From JAAYCI01 sp964371725 (GTDB taxonomy: Bacteria; Bacillota; Clostridia; Oscillospirales; Ruminococcaceae), in assembly GCA_964371725.1 (NCBI GenBank), contig CAYJNQ010000003.1:1-64000 (forward strand): DNA of 64,000 bases. Reading direction: 5' to 3'. Made by a program: the position numbers and the translations under genes. Position 1 is the stretch's first letter. Every line of letters starts with the position of its first letter. Below, one piece after another: positions 7,966 to 15,938 of this stretch. The notes under the pieces were generated by a model that did no database searches, was not told where the DNA came from, and worked only from the letters and a program-made list of their open reading frames with translations.

Positions 7966-8325
7966 ATGGTTAAAAAACCTGACAGAAACCTGGCAAGGTT
8001 ACGGCGTCATCGCCGTGTGCGTGGCAAGATTTCCGGCACAGCTGAGCGTCCGCGTTTGGATGTGTTCCGTTCTGCAAAGCACATCTATGCACAGGTAATC
8101 GACGATGTTACAGGAAACACCCTGTGTGCCGCGTCCACAATGGACAAGGACTTTGACGGATATGGTGGCAACATTGACGCCGCCGGCAAAGTGGGCGAGT
8201 TGATTGCGAAAAAAGCATTAGACAAAGGCATCAAATCCGTGGTATTTGACCGTGGCGGTTTTGTCTACCACGGCAGGGTGAAAGCCCTTGCAGAGGGTGC
8301 CCGCAAGGGCGGCCTCGAGTTCTAG
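7966..8325 (+). CDS. rplR: 50S ribosomal protein L18
   Basis: L18 (119 aa) binds 5S rRNA together with L5. The basic N-terminus with RLRRHRRVRGKISGT and the C-terminal VVFDRGGFVYHGRVKALAEG block are canonical. Length is standard and an AGGGAGG site lies upstream. Followed 12 bases later by rpsE. Confidence 0.98.
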   Translation: MVKKPDRNLARLRRHRRVRGKISGTAERPRLDVFRSAKHIYAQVIDDVTGNTLCAASTMDKDFDGYGGNIDAAGKVGELIAKKALDKGIKSVVFDRGGFVYHGRVKALAEGARKGGLEF

Positions 8326-8337
8326 GAGGAGGAGAAT

Positions 8338-8838
8338 ATGGAATATATTGATGGTTCAACACTGGACTTGCAGGAGAAAGTGGTACACATCAACCGCGTT
8401 TCCAAAACCGTGAAAGGCGGCCGTATCTTCAAGTTCTCCGCTTTGGTGGTTGTGGGCGACGGTGCCGGCATTGTGGGCTTCGGCCTTGGCAAAGCCGGCG
8501 AGGTGCCCGAGGCCATTCGCAAGGGTATTGAAGATGCCAAGAAAAACCTTGTGCGCATCAACTTGCGCGGCACTACCATTCCGCACGAAACCATTGGGCG
8601 CTTTGGCGCGGGGCACGTGTTGCTTCGCCCGGCAGGCCCCGGTACCGGTGTTATCGCCGGCGGTGCTGTGCGTGCCGTGGTAGAAGCGGCCGGCATTAAG
8701 GACATTCGCACAAAATGTGTGCGCTCGAACAACCCGGTGAACGTGGTTACCGCCACAATGAACGGGTTGAAGGGCCTCGTGAGTGCCGAAGAAATGGCGG
8801 CCAAACGCGGCAAATCTGTTAAAGAAATTTTCGTATAA
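8338..8838 (+). CDS. rpsE: 30S ribosomal protein S5
   Basis: S5 (166 aa) acts in decoding fidelity and mRNA unwinding. The double-stranded RNA-binding-like N-terminal domain with VVHINRVSKTVKGGRIFKFS, then GDGAGIVGFGLGKAGEVPEA, and the C-terminal domain with GPGTGVIAGGAVRAVVEAAG are all typical. AGGAGGAG precedes the ATG. Confidence 0.98.
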   Translation: MEYIDGSTLDLQEKVVHINRVSKTVKGGRIFKFSALVVVGDGAGIVGFGLGKAGEVPEAIRKGIEDAKKNLVRINLRGTTIPHETIGRFGAGHVLLRPAGPGTGVIAGGAVRAVVEAAGIKDIRTKCVRSNNPVNVVTATMNGLKGLVSAEEMAAKRGKSVKEIFV

Positions 8839-8853
8839 AGGAGGCAAAATCTC

Positions 8854-9207
8854 ATGGCAGAAGAAAAAGTAACGCAAGGTCTTGAGAAAGAGGCCTCCCC
8901 AAAACCGAAGGCAAAGGCTGAGAAAAAACCGGCTGCAGCCAAGAAAACCACAGAGAAGGCAGCGAAAGCAGCCAAAAACACCGTGGTTATTTCCGGGAAA
9001 GCAAAAGCCCAAGAGCCGGCTTTGGATGCCAAATGTGTAAAAATCACATTGAAAAAGGGTTTGATGGGTTGCAACGTGCGCCAAAGAGCCGTGGCAGAGA
9101 GCCTTGGCCTAAGACGCCCCGGCGACGTGAGTGTGCAGCCGGACAATGCCCCCACCGCGGGCAAAATCGCAAAAATCGGCTTCCTGCTCGATGTGAGCCG
9201 GGCCTAA
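8854..9207 (+). CDS. rpmD: 50S ribosomal protein L30 with a long N-terminal extension
   Basis: The last 57 residues (from about residue 61) match bacterial L30 (VKITLKKGLMGCNVRQR, ESLGLRRPGD). They are preceded by about 60 residues rich in Lys, Ala, Pro and Glu with repeated KxAAxK patterns and low complexity. Bacterial L30 is normally about 58-60 aa, so this 117-aa form is twice the usual size. The ATG at 8854 follows an AAGGAGG site; I see no comparable site directly before the core, so the extension looks translated. Followed by rplO. Confidence 0.93.
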   Translation: MAEEKVTQGLEKEASPKPKAKAEKKPAAAKKTTEKAAKAAKNTVVISGKAKAQEPALDAKCVKITLKKGLMGCNVRQRAVAESLGLRRPGDVSVQPDNAPTAGKIAKIGFLLDVSRA

Positions 9208-9233
9208 AACCCCCAAGAGGAGGTGTACAACCA

Positions 9234-9671
9234 GTGAAACTGCATGAGCTCTCCCCAAGTGAAGGGAGCAATAAGGCCGCAAAACGCAAAGGGCGTGGGC
9301 ACGCCAGCGGAAACGGCAAAACGGCAGGCTATGGCCACAAAGGCCAGAAAGCCCGCAGTGGCAGCAAAAAAGCCGGCTTTGAGGGCGGCCAGATGCCTTT
9401 GCAGCGCCGTTTGCCGAAACGTGGCTTCAACAACATTTTTGGCACACACTATGCCATTGTAAAAGTGGGCGACCTCGATGTTTTCGAGGCCGGTAGTGTG
9501 GTGGACGCAAAGGCTCTGATGGAGAAGGGTCTTGTGAAAAAACCTTTAGACGGCATCAAACTGCTTGGTGACGGCGAGGTAAACAAAGCCCTAACCGTGC
9601 AACTGGCTGCTTATTCGGCCAGCGCAAAGGAAAAAATTGAAAAGGCAGGCGGGAAGGCTGAGGTGATCTAA
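9234..9671 (+). CDS. rplO: 50S ribosomal protein L15
   Basis: L15 (145 aa) is a late-assembly 50S protein. MKLHELSPSEGSNKAAKRKG, then KGQKARSGSKKAGFEGGQMP and the globular C-terminal half are typical. The frame is open further upstream through rpmD, but a GTG at 9234 with GAGGAGGT about 9 bases upstream gives the normal N-terminus. Its TAA is immediately followed by the TTG of secY. Confidence 0.97.
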   Translation: MKLHELSPSEGSNKAAKRKGRGHASGNGKTAGYGHKGQKARSGSKKAGFEGGQMPLQRRLPKRGFNNIFGTHYAIVKVGDLDVFEAGSVVDAKALMEKGLVKKPLDGIKLLGDGEVNKALTVQLAAYSASAKEKIEKAGGKAEVI

Positions 9672-10988
9672 TTGTTCCAAACGTTTCGCAACGCATGGAA
9701 AATTGAAGATCTGCGCAAGCGCATTCTGTATACACTGCTCATCATTGTCATTTTTCGTCTGGGTATTGCAGTGCCGGTGCCGTTTATCGACCCGGGTGCG
9801 ATGGCAGCCCTTGTGGGTGCGAACTCCGGCGACATGCTCAACTTTATTGATTTTATGACCGGCGGTGCATTTTCCAGCGCTTCGTTGTTTGCTCTGGGCG
9901 TTCAGCCCTATATCAATGCCTCCATCATCATGCAACTGCTTGCGGTGGCCATTCCGTATTTGGAGCGGCTTCGCAAAGAGGGCGGTGAGGGGCAAAAGAA
10001 ATTCGCACGCATCACGCGATACTTTGGTGCGGCCTTGGGTGCTGTTTTGGGCTATGGTTACTATATGCTCGTGCGCAGCAGCTACGGCTTAAAGTATGGC
10101 CCGGGCACACCGCTGGGAATGCAAATTTTCTCGGCAGCTGTCATCATTTTGTGCTTTGTGGCCGGCAGCGTGCTCTTGATGTGGATGGGCGAGCAAATCG
10201 ACCAAAAAGGAATTGGCAATGGCATTTCCTTCCTCATTGCAGCCGGCATCATCTCGGGCTGGAGTAGTATTTTCACCGAGACACGCGGCTATTTGGAGCT
10301 GGCACAGGAAGACCCCCTCATCTATGTGTACTTGCCGCTTATTGCCATCTTGGCCATTGCGGCCGTGGTGATGGTGGTGGTGCTCAACGGTGCAGAGCGA
10401 CGCATTCCCATCCAGTATGCCAAAAAAGTGGTGGGGCGCAAAATGTATGGAGGCCAGTCCTCCCACATTCCGATTAAGGTGAACATGAGCGGCGTTATGC
10501 CCATCATCTTTGCCTCGGCCCTCACTTCCATTCCGGCCACGCTCATTCGTTTGATTCCGAACGTGACCGACCCGGTGGCGCACCCTGTGCTCAGTGTTAT
10601 TTTGGGTGCATTCAGCTACGAGGGCTGGCTCTATGCCATCATTTATGGTATTCTGATAATAGCATTCAACTACTTCTATGTGGCCATCACCTACAACCCC
10701 ATCCAAATGGCAAACGATTTGAAAAAGAACAACGGTGCCATTCCCGGCATTCGCCCGGGACGCCCCACAAGTGAGTTCATCTCACGCATCATTGGGCGTG
10801 TTACCTTCATCGGGGCCCTGTTCTTGGTTGTGGTGGCCGTAGGCCCCATTGTCCTTGGAAATCTAACCGGTATACAAATCGCCTTGGGCGGTACCTCGCT
10901 TTTGATTGTGGTGGGTGTGGCGCTTGAAACCTCGCGCAGCTTGGAAAGTTTTATGCTGATGAGGCATCACAAAGGCTTTTTAGAGTAG
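9672..10988 (+). CDS. secY: preprotein translocase channel subunit SecY
   Basis: SecY (438 aa) forms the protein-conducting channel of the Sec translocon in the cytoplasmic membrane. The first segment MFQTFRNAWKIEDLRKRILY, the plug region near GGAFSSASLFALGVQPYI, about ten hydrophobic segments and the cytoplasmic loops with NGAERRIPIQYAKK and GIRPGRPTSEFISR are characteristic. The start is TTG directly after the rplO stop; its Shine-Dalgarno (GAGGTGAT) lies inside rplO, implying coupling. Standard position in the spc operon. Confidence 0.97.
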   Translation: MFQTFRNAWKIEDLRKRILYTLLIIVIFRLGIAVPVPFIDPGAMAALVGANSGDMLNFIDFMTGGAFSSASLFALGVQPYINASIIMQLLAVAIPYLERLRKEGGEGQKKFARITRYFGAALGAVLGYGYYMLVRSSYGLKYGPGTPLGMQIFSAAVIILCFVAGSVLLMWMGEQIDQKGIGNGISFLIAAGIISGWSSIFTETRGYLELAQEDPLIYVYLPLIAILAIAAVVMVVVLNGAERRIPIQYAKKVVGRKMYGGQSSHIPIKVNMSGVMPIIFASALTSIPATLIRLIPNVTDPVAHPVLSVILGAFSYEGWLYAIIYGILIIAFNYFYVAITYNPIQMANDLKKNNGAIPGIRPGRPTSEFISRIIGRVTFIGALFLVVVAVGPIVLGNLTGIQIALGGTSLLIVVGVALETSRSLESFMLMRHHKGFLE

Positions 10989-11006
10989 AAGGCTTGGAGG
11001 ATGGTT

Positions 11007-11645
11007 ATGAGATTGATTCTTTTGGGCGCTCCGGGCGCCGGAAAAGGGACACAGGCAGAGTTCATTGCCGACCACTACAAAATCCCTTCCCTGTCTACGG
11101 GGAATATGCTGCGTGAAGCGGTGGAACAGGGAACAGCAGTGGGAAAAGAAGCCAAAGGGTATATGGATGCGGGCGGTTTGGTGCCGGATGAGGTGATTAT
11201 CGGCATCATCAAAGAGCGTCTCTCGCAAGCCGATGCCAAAAACGGCTTCATCCTAGATGGTATGCCAAGAACCTGTGCACAAGCAGAGGCTCTGGAAACC
11301 ATGGGTGTGGACATTGACCTGGTTTTGGACATCAACGTGGAAGACGATGTGATTGTGCGCCGTTTGAGTGGCCGCAGGGTGTGCGAAGCGTGTGGTGCAA
11401 GCTACCACACCGTGAACAAGCCCAGCAAAGTGCCCGGCGTGTGCGACCGCGAGGGTTCCCCGCTCATTGTGCGCAAAGACGATGAACCACAAACCATTTT
11501 GGCGCGCCTCAAAACCTATCACGAGGTAACCGAGCCTTTGATAGATTTCTATAAAGAGCGCAATAAACTGGTGAGCATCAATGGCGACTTGCCTGTGGAA
11601 GAAACAAAACAATCCGTACTGAATGTATTGGGAGACCGATTTTGA
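11007..11645 (+). CDS. adk: adenylate kinase
   Basis: Adenylate kinase (212 aa) interconverts ATP + AMP and 2 ADP. The P-loop GAPGAGKGTQ, the NMP-binding STGNMLREA region and DGMPRTCAQAEAL are present. The LID domain is the zinc form: C-x2-C, then 16 residues, then C-x2-E, with Glu where Bacillus enzymes have Asp and others Cys. The ATG at 11007 is preferred because GGAGG ends immediately before the ATG at 11001. The stop overlaps the TTG of map. Confidence 0.96.
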   Translation: MRLILLGAPGAGKGTQAEFIADHYKIPSLSTGNMLREAVEQGTAVGKEAKGYMDAGGLVPDEVIIGIIKERLSQADAKNGFILDGMPRTCAQAEALETMGVDIDLVLDINVEDDVIVRRLSGRRVCEACGASYHTVNKPSKVPGVCDREGSPLIVRKDDEPQTILARLKTYHEVTEPLIDFYKERNKLVSINGDLPVEETKQSVLNVLGDRF

Positions 11646-12391
11646 TTCCCGTAAAGACACCGAAAGAGATTGAAACCATGCGTGTTGCTTGCCGCATTTC
11701 GGCAGCGGCATTGGCAGCCGGCGGAGCTCTGGTAAAACCGGGGATTTCAACCTGGGAAATAGACAAAGCAATTGAAGAGACCATCCGTTCCATGGGTGGT
11801 GTGCCAAATTTCAAGGGCTACGGCGGTTTTCCGGCGTCGGCTTGCATCTCGGTGGGTGATACGGTGATTCATGGAATTCCCTCTAAAGAAGAAGTTCTCA
11901 AAGAGGGGGACATTGTCTCCATCGATACGGGCGCGAGATTTGAAGGCTTTAACGGAGACAATGCGGCGAGTTTTCGCTGCGGCGAGGTGAGCGATGTGGC
12001 CGACAGGCTTATGCGCGCCACCGAAGAGTCTTTGCATGAAGCAATCAAAGCCGTGCGCAGCGGCAACCGTGTGGGCGATATTGGTTATGCCGTGCAAAAG
12101 TATGTAGAGGCGAGAGGGTTTTCGGTGGTGCGCGCCTTTGTGGGGCATGGCCTTGGCCGTAAACTGCATGAACCACCGGAAATTCCAAATTTTGGCAAGG
12201 CGGGGCACGGCGTTCGACTGGTGCCGGGCATGACGCTGGCCATAGAGCCCATGATCAACGAAAAGGGTTTTGAAGTGCACATCCTAGAGGATGAATGGAC
12301 AGTAAAAACCCGAGACGGCGGGCTTTCGGCCCACTATGAACACACCGTGCTTGTAACAAAAGGCGAGCCGGAGATCCTAACTGTGGCCTAG
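11642..12391 (+). CDS. map: type I methionine aminopeptidase
   Basis: MetAP (249 aa) removes initiator methionine from nascent proteins. The five metal ligands of the pita-bread fold are visible: Asp in SIDTG, Asp in NGDNAASF, His in GHGLGRKLHEPP, Glu in LAIEPMI and Glu in HYEHTV. The start is TTG overlapping the adk stop (TTGA), with a GGGAG site upstream. The N-terminal zinc-finger extension of MAP1b types is absent, so this is the short form. Confidence 0.96.
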   Translation: MIPVKTPKEIETMRVACRISAAALAAGGALVKPGISTWEIDKAIEETIRSMGGVPNFKGYGGFPASACISVGDTVIHGIPSKEEVLKEGDIVSIDTGARFEGFNGDNAASFRCGEVSDVADRLMRATEESLHEAIKAVRSGNRVGDIGYAVQKYVEARGFSVVRAFVGHGLGRKLHEPPEIPNFGKAGHGVRLVPGMTLAIEPMINEKGFEVHILEDEWTVKTRDGGLSAHYEHTVLVTKGEPEILTVA

Positions 12392-12403
12392 TGGGGGAAG
12401 CCT

Positions 12404-12652
12404 ATGCAAACGGGACAAATTGTAAAAAGCCGCAAAGGGCGGGATGTAGAAACGCTTTATGTGGTGGTTGGGCGAGAGGGAGACAGGCTCTTTTTGGCAG
12501 ACGGTAAAACGCGAACGCGAGAGCGGCCCAAAAGGAAAAATGTGCGCCATGTAAGCTTAACCAATACCTGTTTAGAGCAGAACGAAACGGACACCGATCA
12601 AAGTATAAAAGCGGCTTTGGCCTTGTATGCAAGGCAAATAGAGCCGCGATAG
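12404..12652 (+). CDS. KOW-domain RNA-binding protein (L14e/YmdB-position family)
   Basis: An 82-aa basic protein that starts MQTGQIVKSRKGRD, followed by YVVVGREGDRLFLADGK, the pattern of a small KOW/SH3-like RNA-binding domain. Genes of this type are regularly found between map and infA in Clostridia and are annotated as KOW or L14e-like. The exact function is not established; a ribosome or rRNA association is inferred from context. It starts 12 bases after map and ends 16 bases before infA. Confidence 0.85.
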   Translation: MQTGQIVKSRKGRDVETLYVVVGREGDRLFLADGKTRTRERPKRKNVRHVSLTNTCLEQNETDTDQSIKAALALYARQIEPR

Positions 12653-12668
12653 CAGGGAGGATAGGAGA

Positions 12669-12887
12669 TTGGCAAAAGATGATGTCATTGAAGTAGAAGG
12701 TGTTGTGGTGGAAGCAATGCCGAACGCCATGTTTAAAGTGGAGCTTGAAAATGGGCACCAGCTGTTGGCCCACATCTCCGGCAAGTTGCGGATGAACTTT
12801 ATCCGAATTCTGCCCGGCGATAAGGTGACCGTGGAAATGTCGCCTTACGACTTAACAAAGGGACGCATCACTTGGCGCTCTAAGTAA
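12669..12887 (+). CDS. infA: translation initiation factor IF-1
   Basis: IF-1 (72 aa) occupies the A site of the 30S subunit during initiation. The OB-fold sequence MAKDDVIEVEGVVVEAMPNA and RILPGDKVTVEMSPYDLTKG is canonical. The start is TTG with a GGAG site upstream, chosen because the family start MAKDD aligns exactly. Followed by rpmJ. Confidence 0.98.
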   Translation: MAKDDVIEVEGVVVEAMPNAMFKVELENGHQLLAHISGKLRMNFIRILPGDKVTVEMSPYDLTKGRITWRSK

Positions 12888-12929
12888 AGAGGCACGCCAA
12901 AGAAGTGTTTGAAAAGGAGGCGCTAGGCC

Positions 12930-13043
12930 ATGAAAGTGAAACCTTCGGTGAAACCGATGTGTGAAAAATGCAAAATCATCAAACGCAAAGGGCGTGTAAT
13001 GGTGATTTGCCAAAATCCGAAACACAAACAACGTCAGGGCTAA
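12930..13043 (+). CDS. rpmJ: 50S ribosomal protein L36
   Basis: A 37-codon gene: MKVKPSVKPMCEKCKIIKRK continuing to a C-terminal KHKQRQG. It is the classical L36 with a CxxC pair, a later Cys and a His for zinc (C+ form). An AAGGAGG site lies 10 bases before the ATG. The position between infA and rpsM is canonical. Confidence 0.97.
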   Translation: MKVKPSVKPMCEKCKIIKRKGRVMVICQNPKHKQRQG

Positions 13044-13080
13044 AAGCCCGTAAGAAAGCCTGTAGGAGGTGTGAAAACGC

Positions 13081-13449
13081 ATGGCACGTATTGCCGGAAT
13101 TGACCTGCCGCGCGAGAAACGCGTGGAAATTGGCCTCACGTATATCTTTGGCATCGGGCGTACCACTGCAAGCCAAATTTTGGCCGCCACCGGGATCAGC
13201 CCCGATACCCGTGTGAAGGACTTAAGCTATGATGATGAGGGTAAAATTCGTGAGTATATTGAGCAGAATTTAACCGTGGAAGGCGACCTTCGCCGAAACA
13301 CAGCCCTTGATATCAAGCGCCTTGTGGAAATTCAATGCTATCGTGGAGTACGTCATCGCAAAGGCCTGCCTGTTCGCGGCCAACGCACAAAAACAAACGC
13401 ACGCACGCGCAAAGGACCCAAGCGTACGGTTGCGAACAAGAAGAAATAA
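13081..13449 (+). CDS. rpsM: 30S ribosomal protein S13
   Basis: S13 (122 aa) bridges the subunits and contacts P-site tRNA through its basic C-terminal tail. MARIAGIDLPREKRVEIGLT, the YRGVRHRKGLPVRGQRTKTN motif and the Lys/Arg tail are diagnostic. AGGAGG precedes the ATG. First gene of the alpha-operon block. Confidence 0.98.
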   Translation: MARIAGIDLPREKRVEIGLTYIFGIGRTTASQILAATGISPDTRVKDLSYDDEGKIREYIEQNLTVEGDLRRNTALDIKRLVEIQCYRGVRHRKGLPVRGQRTKTNARTRKGPKRTVANKKK

Positions 13450-13464
13450 CCAGAGGAGGAGTAC

Positions 13465-13866
13465 ATGGCTACAAAAGCATCGGCTAAAAAGGGCCGCACA
13501 AAACGTCGCGAGCGTAAAAATATTGAACGTGGCGCTGCCCATATTCAGTCTACCTTCAACAACACCATTGTCACCATCACAGATGTGAAGGGAAATGCGG
13601 TAAGCTGGGCCTCCAGTGGCGGTCTTGGCTTTCGCGGAAGCCGTAAAAGCACACCGTTTGCCGCACAAACAGCAGCGGAAACAGCAGCCAAGGCAGCTAT
13701 TGAGCATGGCATGAAAACAGTGGAAGTGTATGTAAAAGGGCCGGGTTCGGGCCGTGAAGCTGCCATTCGCGCTTTGCAGGCAACGGGTCTTGAGGTAAAC
13801 ATGATTAAAGACGTGACCCCTGTGCCACACAACGGTTGCCGCCCGCCAAAGCGTCGCCGCATTTAA
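13465..13866 (+). CDS. rpsK: 30S ribosomal protein S11
   Basis: S11 (133 aa) lies on the platform near the E site and the anti-Shine-Dalgarno. After a basic N-terminal tail, the core includes AHIQSTFNNTIVTITD, SSGGLGFRGSRKSTPFAAQ and the C-terminal DVTPVPHNGCRPPKRRR. Length and position are normal. Confidence 0.98.
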   Translation: MATKASAKKGRTKRRERKNIERGAAHIQSTFNNTIVTITDVKGNAVSWASSGGLGFRGSRKSTPFAAQTAAETAAKAAIEHGMKTVEVYVKGPGSGREAAIRALQATGLEVNMIKDVTPVPHNGCRPPKRRRI

Positions 13867-13888
13867 TAAGAAGGAGGAGTTCATTAGT

Positions 13889-14491
13889 ATGGCTAAAAAT
13901 ATGCAACCGATTGCAAAGCGTTGCAAAACACTGAACATTTCCCCTGCGGTGATGGGCTATGCAAAAAAAACCACCAATCGCAACCCAAAAGGGCAAATGC
14001 GTAAAAAGCAAAGTGAATACGCAATTCAGCTTACGGAAAAACAAAAGGTGAAATTCATCTACGGTGTTATGGAAAAGCAATTTCGTATGTACTACGAAAA
14101 AGCCACACGCATGCCCGGAAAAACGGGTGAAAACCTTTTAACCACCATCGAGCGCCGTTTGGACAATGTTGTGTTCCGTTTGGGTTTTGCCACAACACGC
14201 CGCGATGCTCGCCAACTGGTTGGGCATGGCCACTTCACAGTGAACGGCCAGCGCGTGGATATCCCATCTTTCCTTGTGAAAAAGGGCGATGTGATTGAAG
14301 TGAAACAGAAAAGCCGTGACAGCGTAAAGTTCAAAAAACTTTTGGGCGAAGATGCACCGATGGTAACACTGCCGCAGTGGCTTGAGCGTTCGCAAAACAG
14401 CCTGCAAGCATCTGTAATTGAAATGCCCAAACGTGAAGACATCGACTTTGATGTTGAGGAGCATCTGATTGTTGAGCTCTATTCTAAGTAA
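13889..14491 (+). CDS. rpsD: 30S ribosomal protein S4
   Basis: S4 (200 aa) nucleates 30S assembly. The S4 RNA-binding motif (RRLDNVVFRLGFATTRRDAR, then VGHGHFTVNGQRVDIPSFLV) is intact. The N-terminus has one Cys (RCKTL) and lacks the zinc-type cysteine set, so it is the zinc-free form. The gene is within the alpha block between rpsK and rpoA, unlike Bacillus where rpsD is elsewhere. Confidence 0.97.
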   Translation: MAKNMQPIAKRCKTLNISPAVMGYAKKTTNRNPKGQMRKKQSEYAIQLTEKQKVKFIYGVMEKQFRMYYEKATRMPGKTGENLLTTIERRLDNVVFRLGFATTRRDARQLVGHGHFTVNGQRVDIPSFLVKKGDVIEVKQKSRDSVKFKKLLGEDAPMVTLPQWLERSQNSLQASVIEMPKREDIDFDVEEHLIVELYSK

Positions 14492-14501
14492 CCCACTCGG
14501 T

Positions 14502-14521
14502 GCCGCAAAAGCATTTGCGGC
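14502..14521 (+). promoter_or_regulatory. hairpin in the rpsD-rpoA spacer
   Basis: A perfect 8-bp stem GCCGCAAA/TTTGCGGC with a 4-base loop (AGCA) in the 64-base gap between rpsD and rpoA. There is no U-tract, so it is not a terminator. It could be an RNA-stability or translation-control element; nothing in the sequence proves a role. Confidence 0.35.
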
Positions 14522-14555
14522 CTGCATTGACAACGAAAAGACGGAGGGTTAATGG

Positions 14556-15509
14556 ATGATGGAGATAGAACGTCCTAAAATTGAGACGGCTGAAATTTCT
14601 CCCGACGGTCGCCATGGTGTTTTTGTGGTAGAACCGTTGGAGCGTGGCTTTGGAACCACTTTGGGCAACAGCCTGCGCCGCATTTTGCTTTCGTCGCTGC
14701 CCGGTGTGGCGGTGACCTGCATCAAAATTGACGGCGTGGTGCACGAGTTTTCCACGGTGGAAGGCATCAAAGAAGATGTAACGGAGATGGTGCTGAACAT
14801 CAAAGGGATCAATGCAAAATTATACAGCGATACGGCCAAAACAGTGCGCTTAGAGGTGAATGGTGAGGGCGAAATTACAGCCGGAAACATTCCGCAAGAT
14901 GCCGATTTGGAGATACTGAATCCCGAGCATCACATTGCAACCATGGCAGAAAACGGCAACTTGATTATGGACTTGACCTTTGACAGAGGAAGAGGCTATA
15001 TGCCGGCCGAGCGCAACAAAGAGGCCGCCAATGAGGCCGGCCTTGGTGCCATTTCGATAGACAGCATTTACACACCGGTATTAAAGGCAAACTATACGGT
15101 GGAAAACACACGTGTGGGCCAAATTACCGACTATGATAAATTGTCTATCGAGGTGTGGACAGACGGAACCTTGAGTGCGAAAGAGGCCATGAGCCTATCG
15201 GCGCGCATTATGATTGAGCATTTGAACCTATTCGTCAACTTGAGTGAAGAAGCCATGGGCACTGAAATCATGGTGGAAAAAGACGAAAAAGGCAAGGAAA
15301 AAGTGCTGGAAATGACCATTGAAGAGCTTGATTTGTCTGTGCGCAGCTTCAACTGCCTCAAGCGTGCCGGCATCAACACAGTGGAAGATTTAACCAGCAA
15401 AACCGAAGAAGAGATGATGAAGGTTCGAAATTTGGGCCGGAAGAGTCTTGAAGAGGTTATTGAGAAATTACACTCTCTCAATCTTCGCTTAATCGACGAA
15501 GAGGAATAG
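14556..15509 (+). CDS. rpoA: DNA-directed RNA polymerase subunit alpha
   Basis: Alpha (317 aa) dimerises to nucleate RNA polymerase and contacts UP elements and activators. The N-terminal domain has EPLERGFGTTLGNSLRRILL; the linker is rich in Glu and Lys; the C-terminal domain has LDLSVRSFNCLKRAGINTV and VRNLGRKSLEEV. Two consecutive ATG codons follow a GGAGG site; 14556 is taken. Normal position between rpsD and rplQ. Confidence 0.98.
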   Translation: MMEIERPKIETAEISPDGRHGVFVVEPLERGFGTTLGNSLRRILLSSLPGVAVTCIKIDGVVHEFSTVEGIKEDVTEMVLNIKGINAKLYSDTAKTVRLEVNGEGEITAGNIPQDADLEILNPEHHIATMAENGNLIMDLTFDRGRGYMPAERNKEAANEAGLGAISIDSIYTPVLKANYTVENTRVGQITDYDKLSIEVWTDGTLSAKEAMSLSARIMIEHLNLFVNLSEEAMGTEIMVEKDEKGKEKVLEMTIEELDLSVRSFNCLKRAGINTVEDLTSKTEEEMMKVRNLGRKSLEEVIEKLHSLNLRLIDEEE

Positions 15510-15549
15510 GGAGAAAAGAAACTCCCCCCGGAAAAGGAGGTAAGTCAGA

Positions 15550-15891
15550 ATGCCCGGAACTCGCAAACTGGGAAGAGCCAGCGATCATCGCAAAGCAATG
15601 TTGCGCGGTATGGTCACCTATTTGTTTGAAAACGGTAAAATCGAAACCACGGTAACACGCGCCAAAGAGGTGCGTTCCATGGCCGATAAAATGATCACAC
15701 TGAGCAAACGCAGAGATTTGCATGCAAAACGCCAGGTTTTTTCTTATATCACAAAAGAGACTGTTGCCAAAAAAGTGATTGATGAAATGGGTCCGAAATA
15801 CATGGATCGCAGCGGTGGTTACACCCGCATCATTCGCACCGGTGCACGCCGTGGCGACGCAGCACAGATGGCCATCATCGAGCTGGTTTAA
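15550..15891 (+). CDS. rplQ: 50S ribosomal protein L17
   Basis: L17 (113 aa) lies at the exit-tunnel side of the 50S. MPGTRKLGRASDHRKAMLRG and the C-terminal GGYTRIIRTGARRGDAAQMA are canonical. An AAGGAGG site precedes the ATG. It is the last gene of the ribosomal cluster; a terminator follows directly. Confidence 0.98.
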   Translation: MPGTRKLGRASDHRKAMLRGMVTYLFENGKIETTVTRAKEVRSMADKMITLSKRRDLHAKRQVFSYITKETVAKKVIDEMGPKYMDRSGGYTRIIRTGARRGDAAQMAIIELV

Positions 15892-15902
15892 ACAACAAAA
15901 AA

Positions 15903-15936
15903 GAACCCCTTGCCAAATTGGCAGGGGGCTTTTTTC
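15903..15936. terminator. bidirectional intrinsic terminator after rplQ
   Basis: A 9-bp stem CCCCTTGCC/GGCAGGGGG (one T-G pair) with loop AAATT, followed by a run of T on the plus strand and by TTCTTTTTT on the minus strand. It ends the ribosomal cluster and, in the other orientation, the convergent ABC transporter genes. Confidence 0.9.
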
Positions 15937-15938
15937 GT

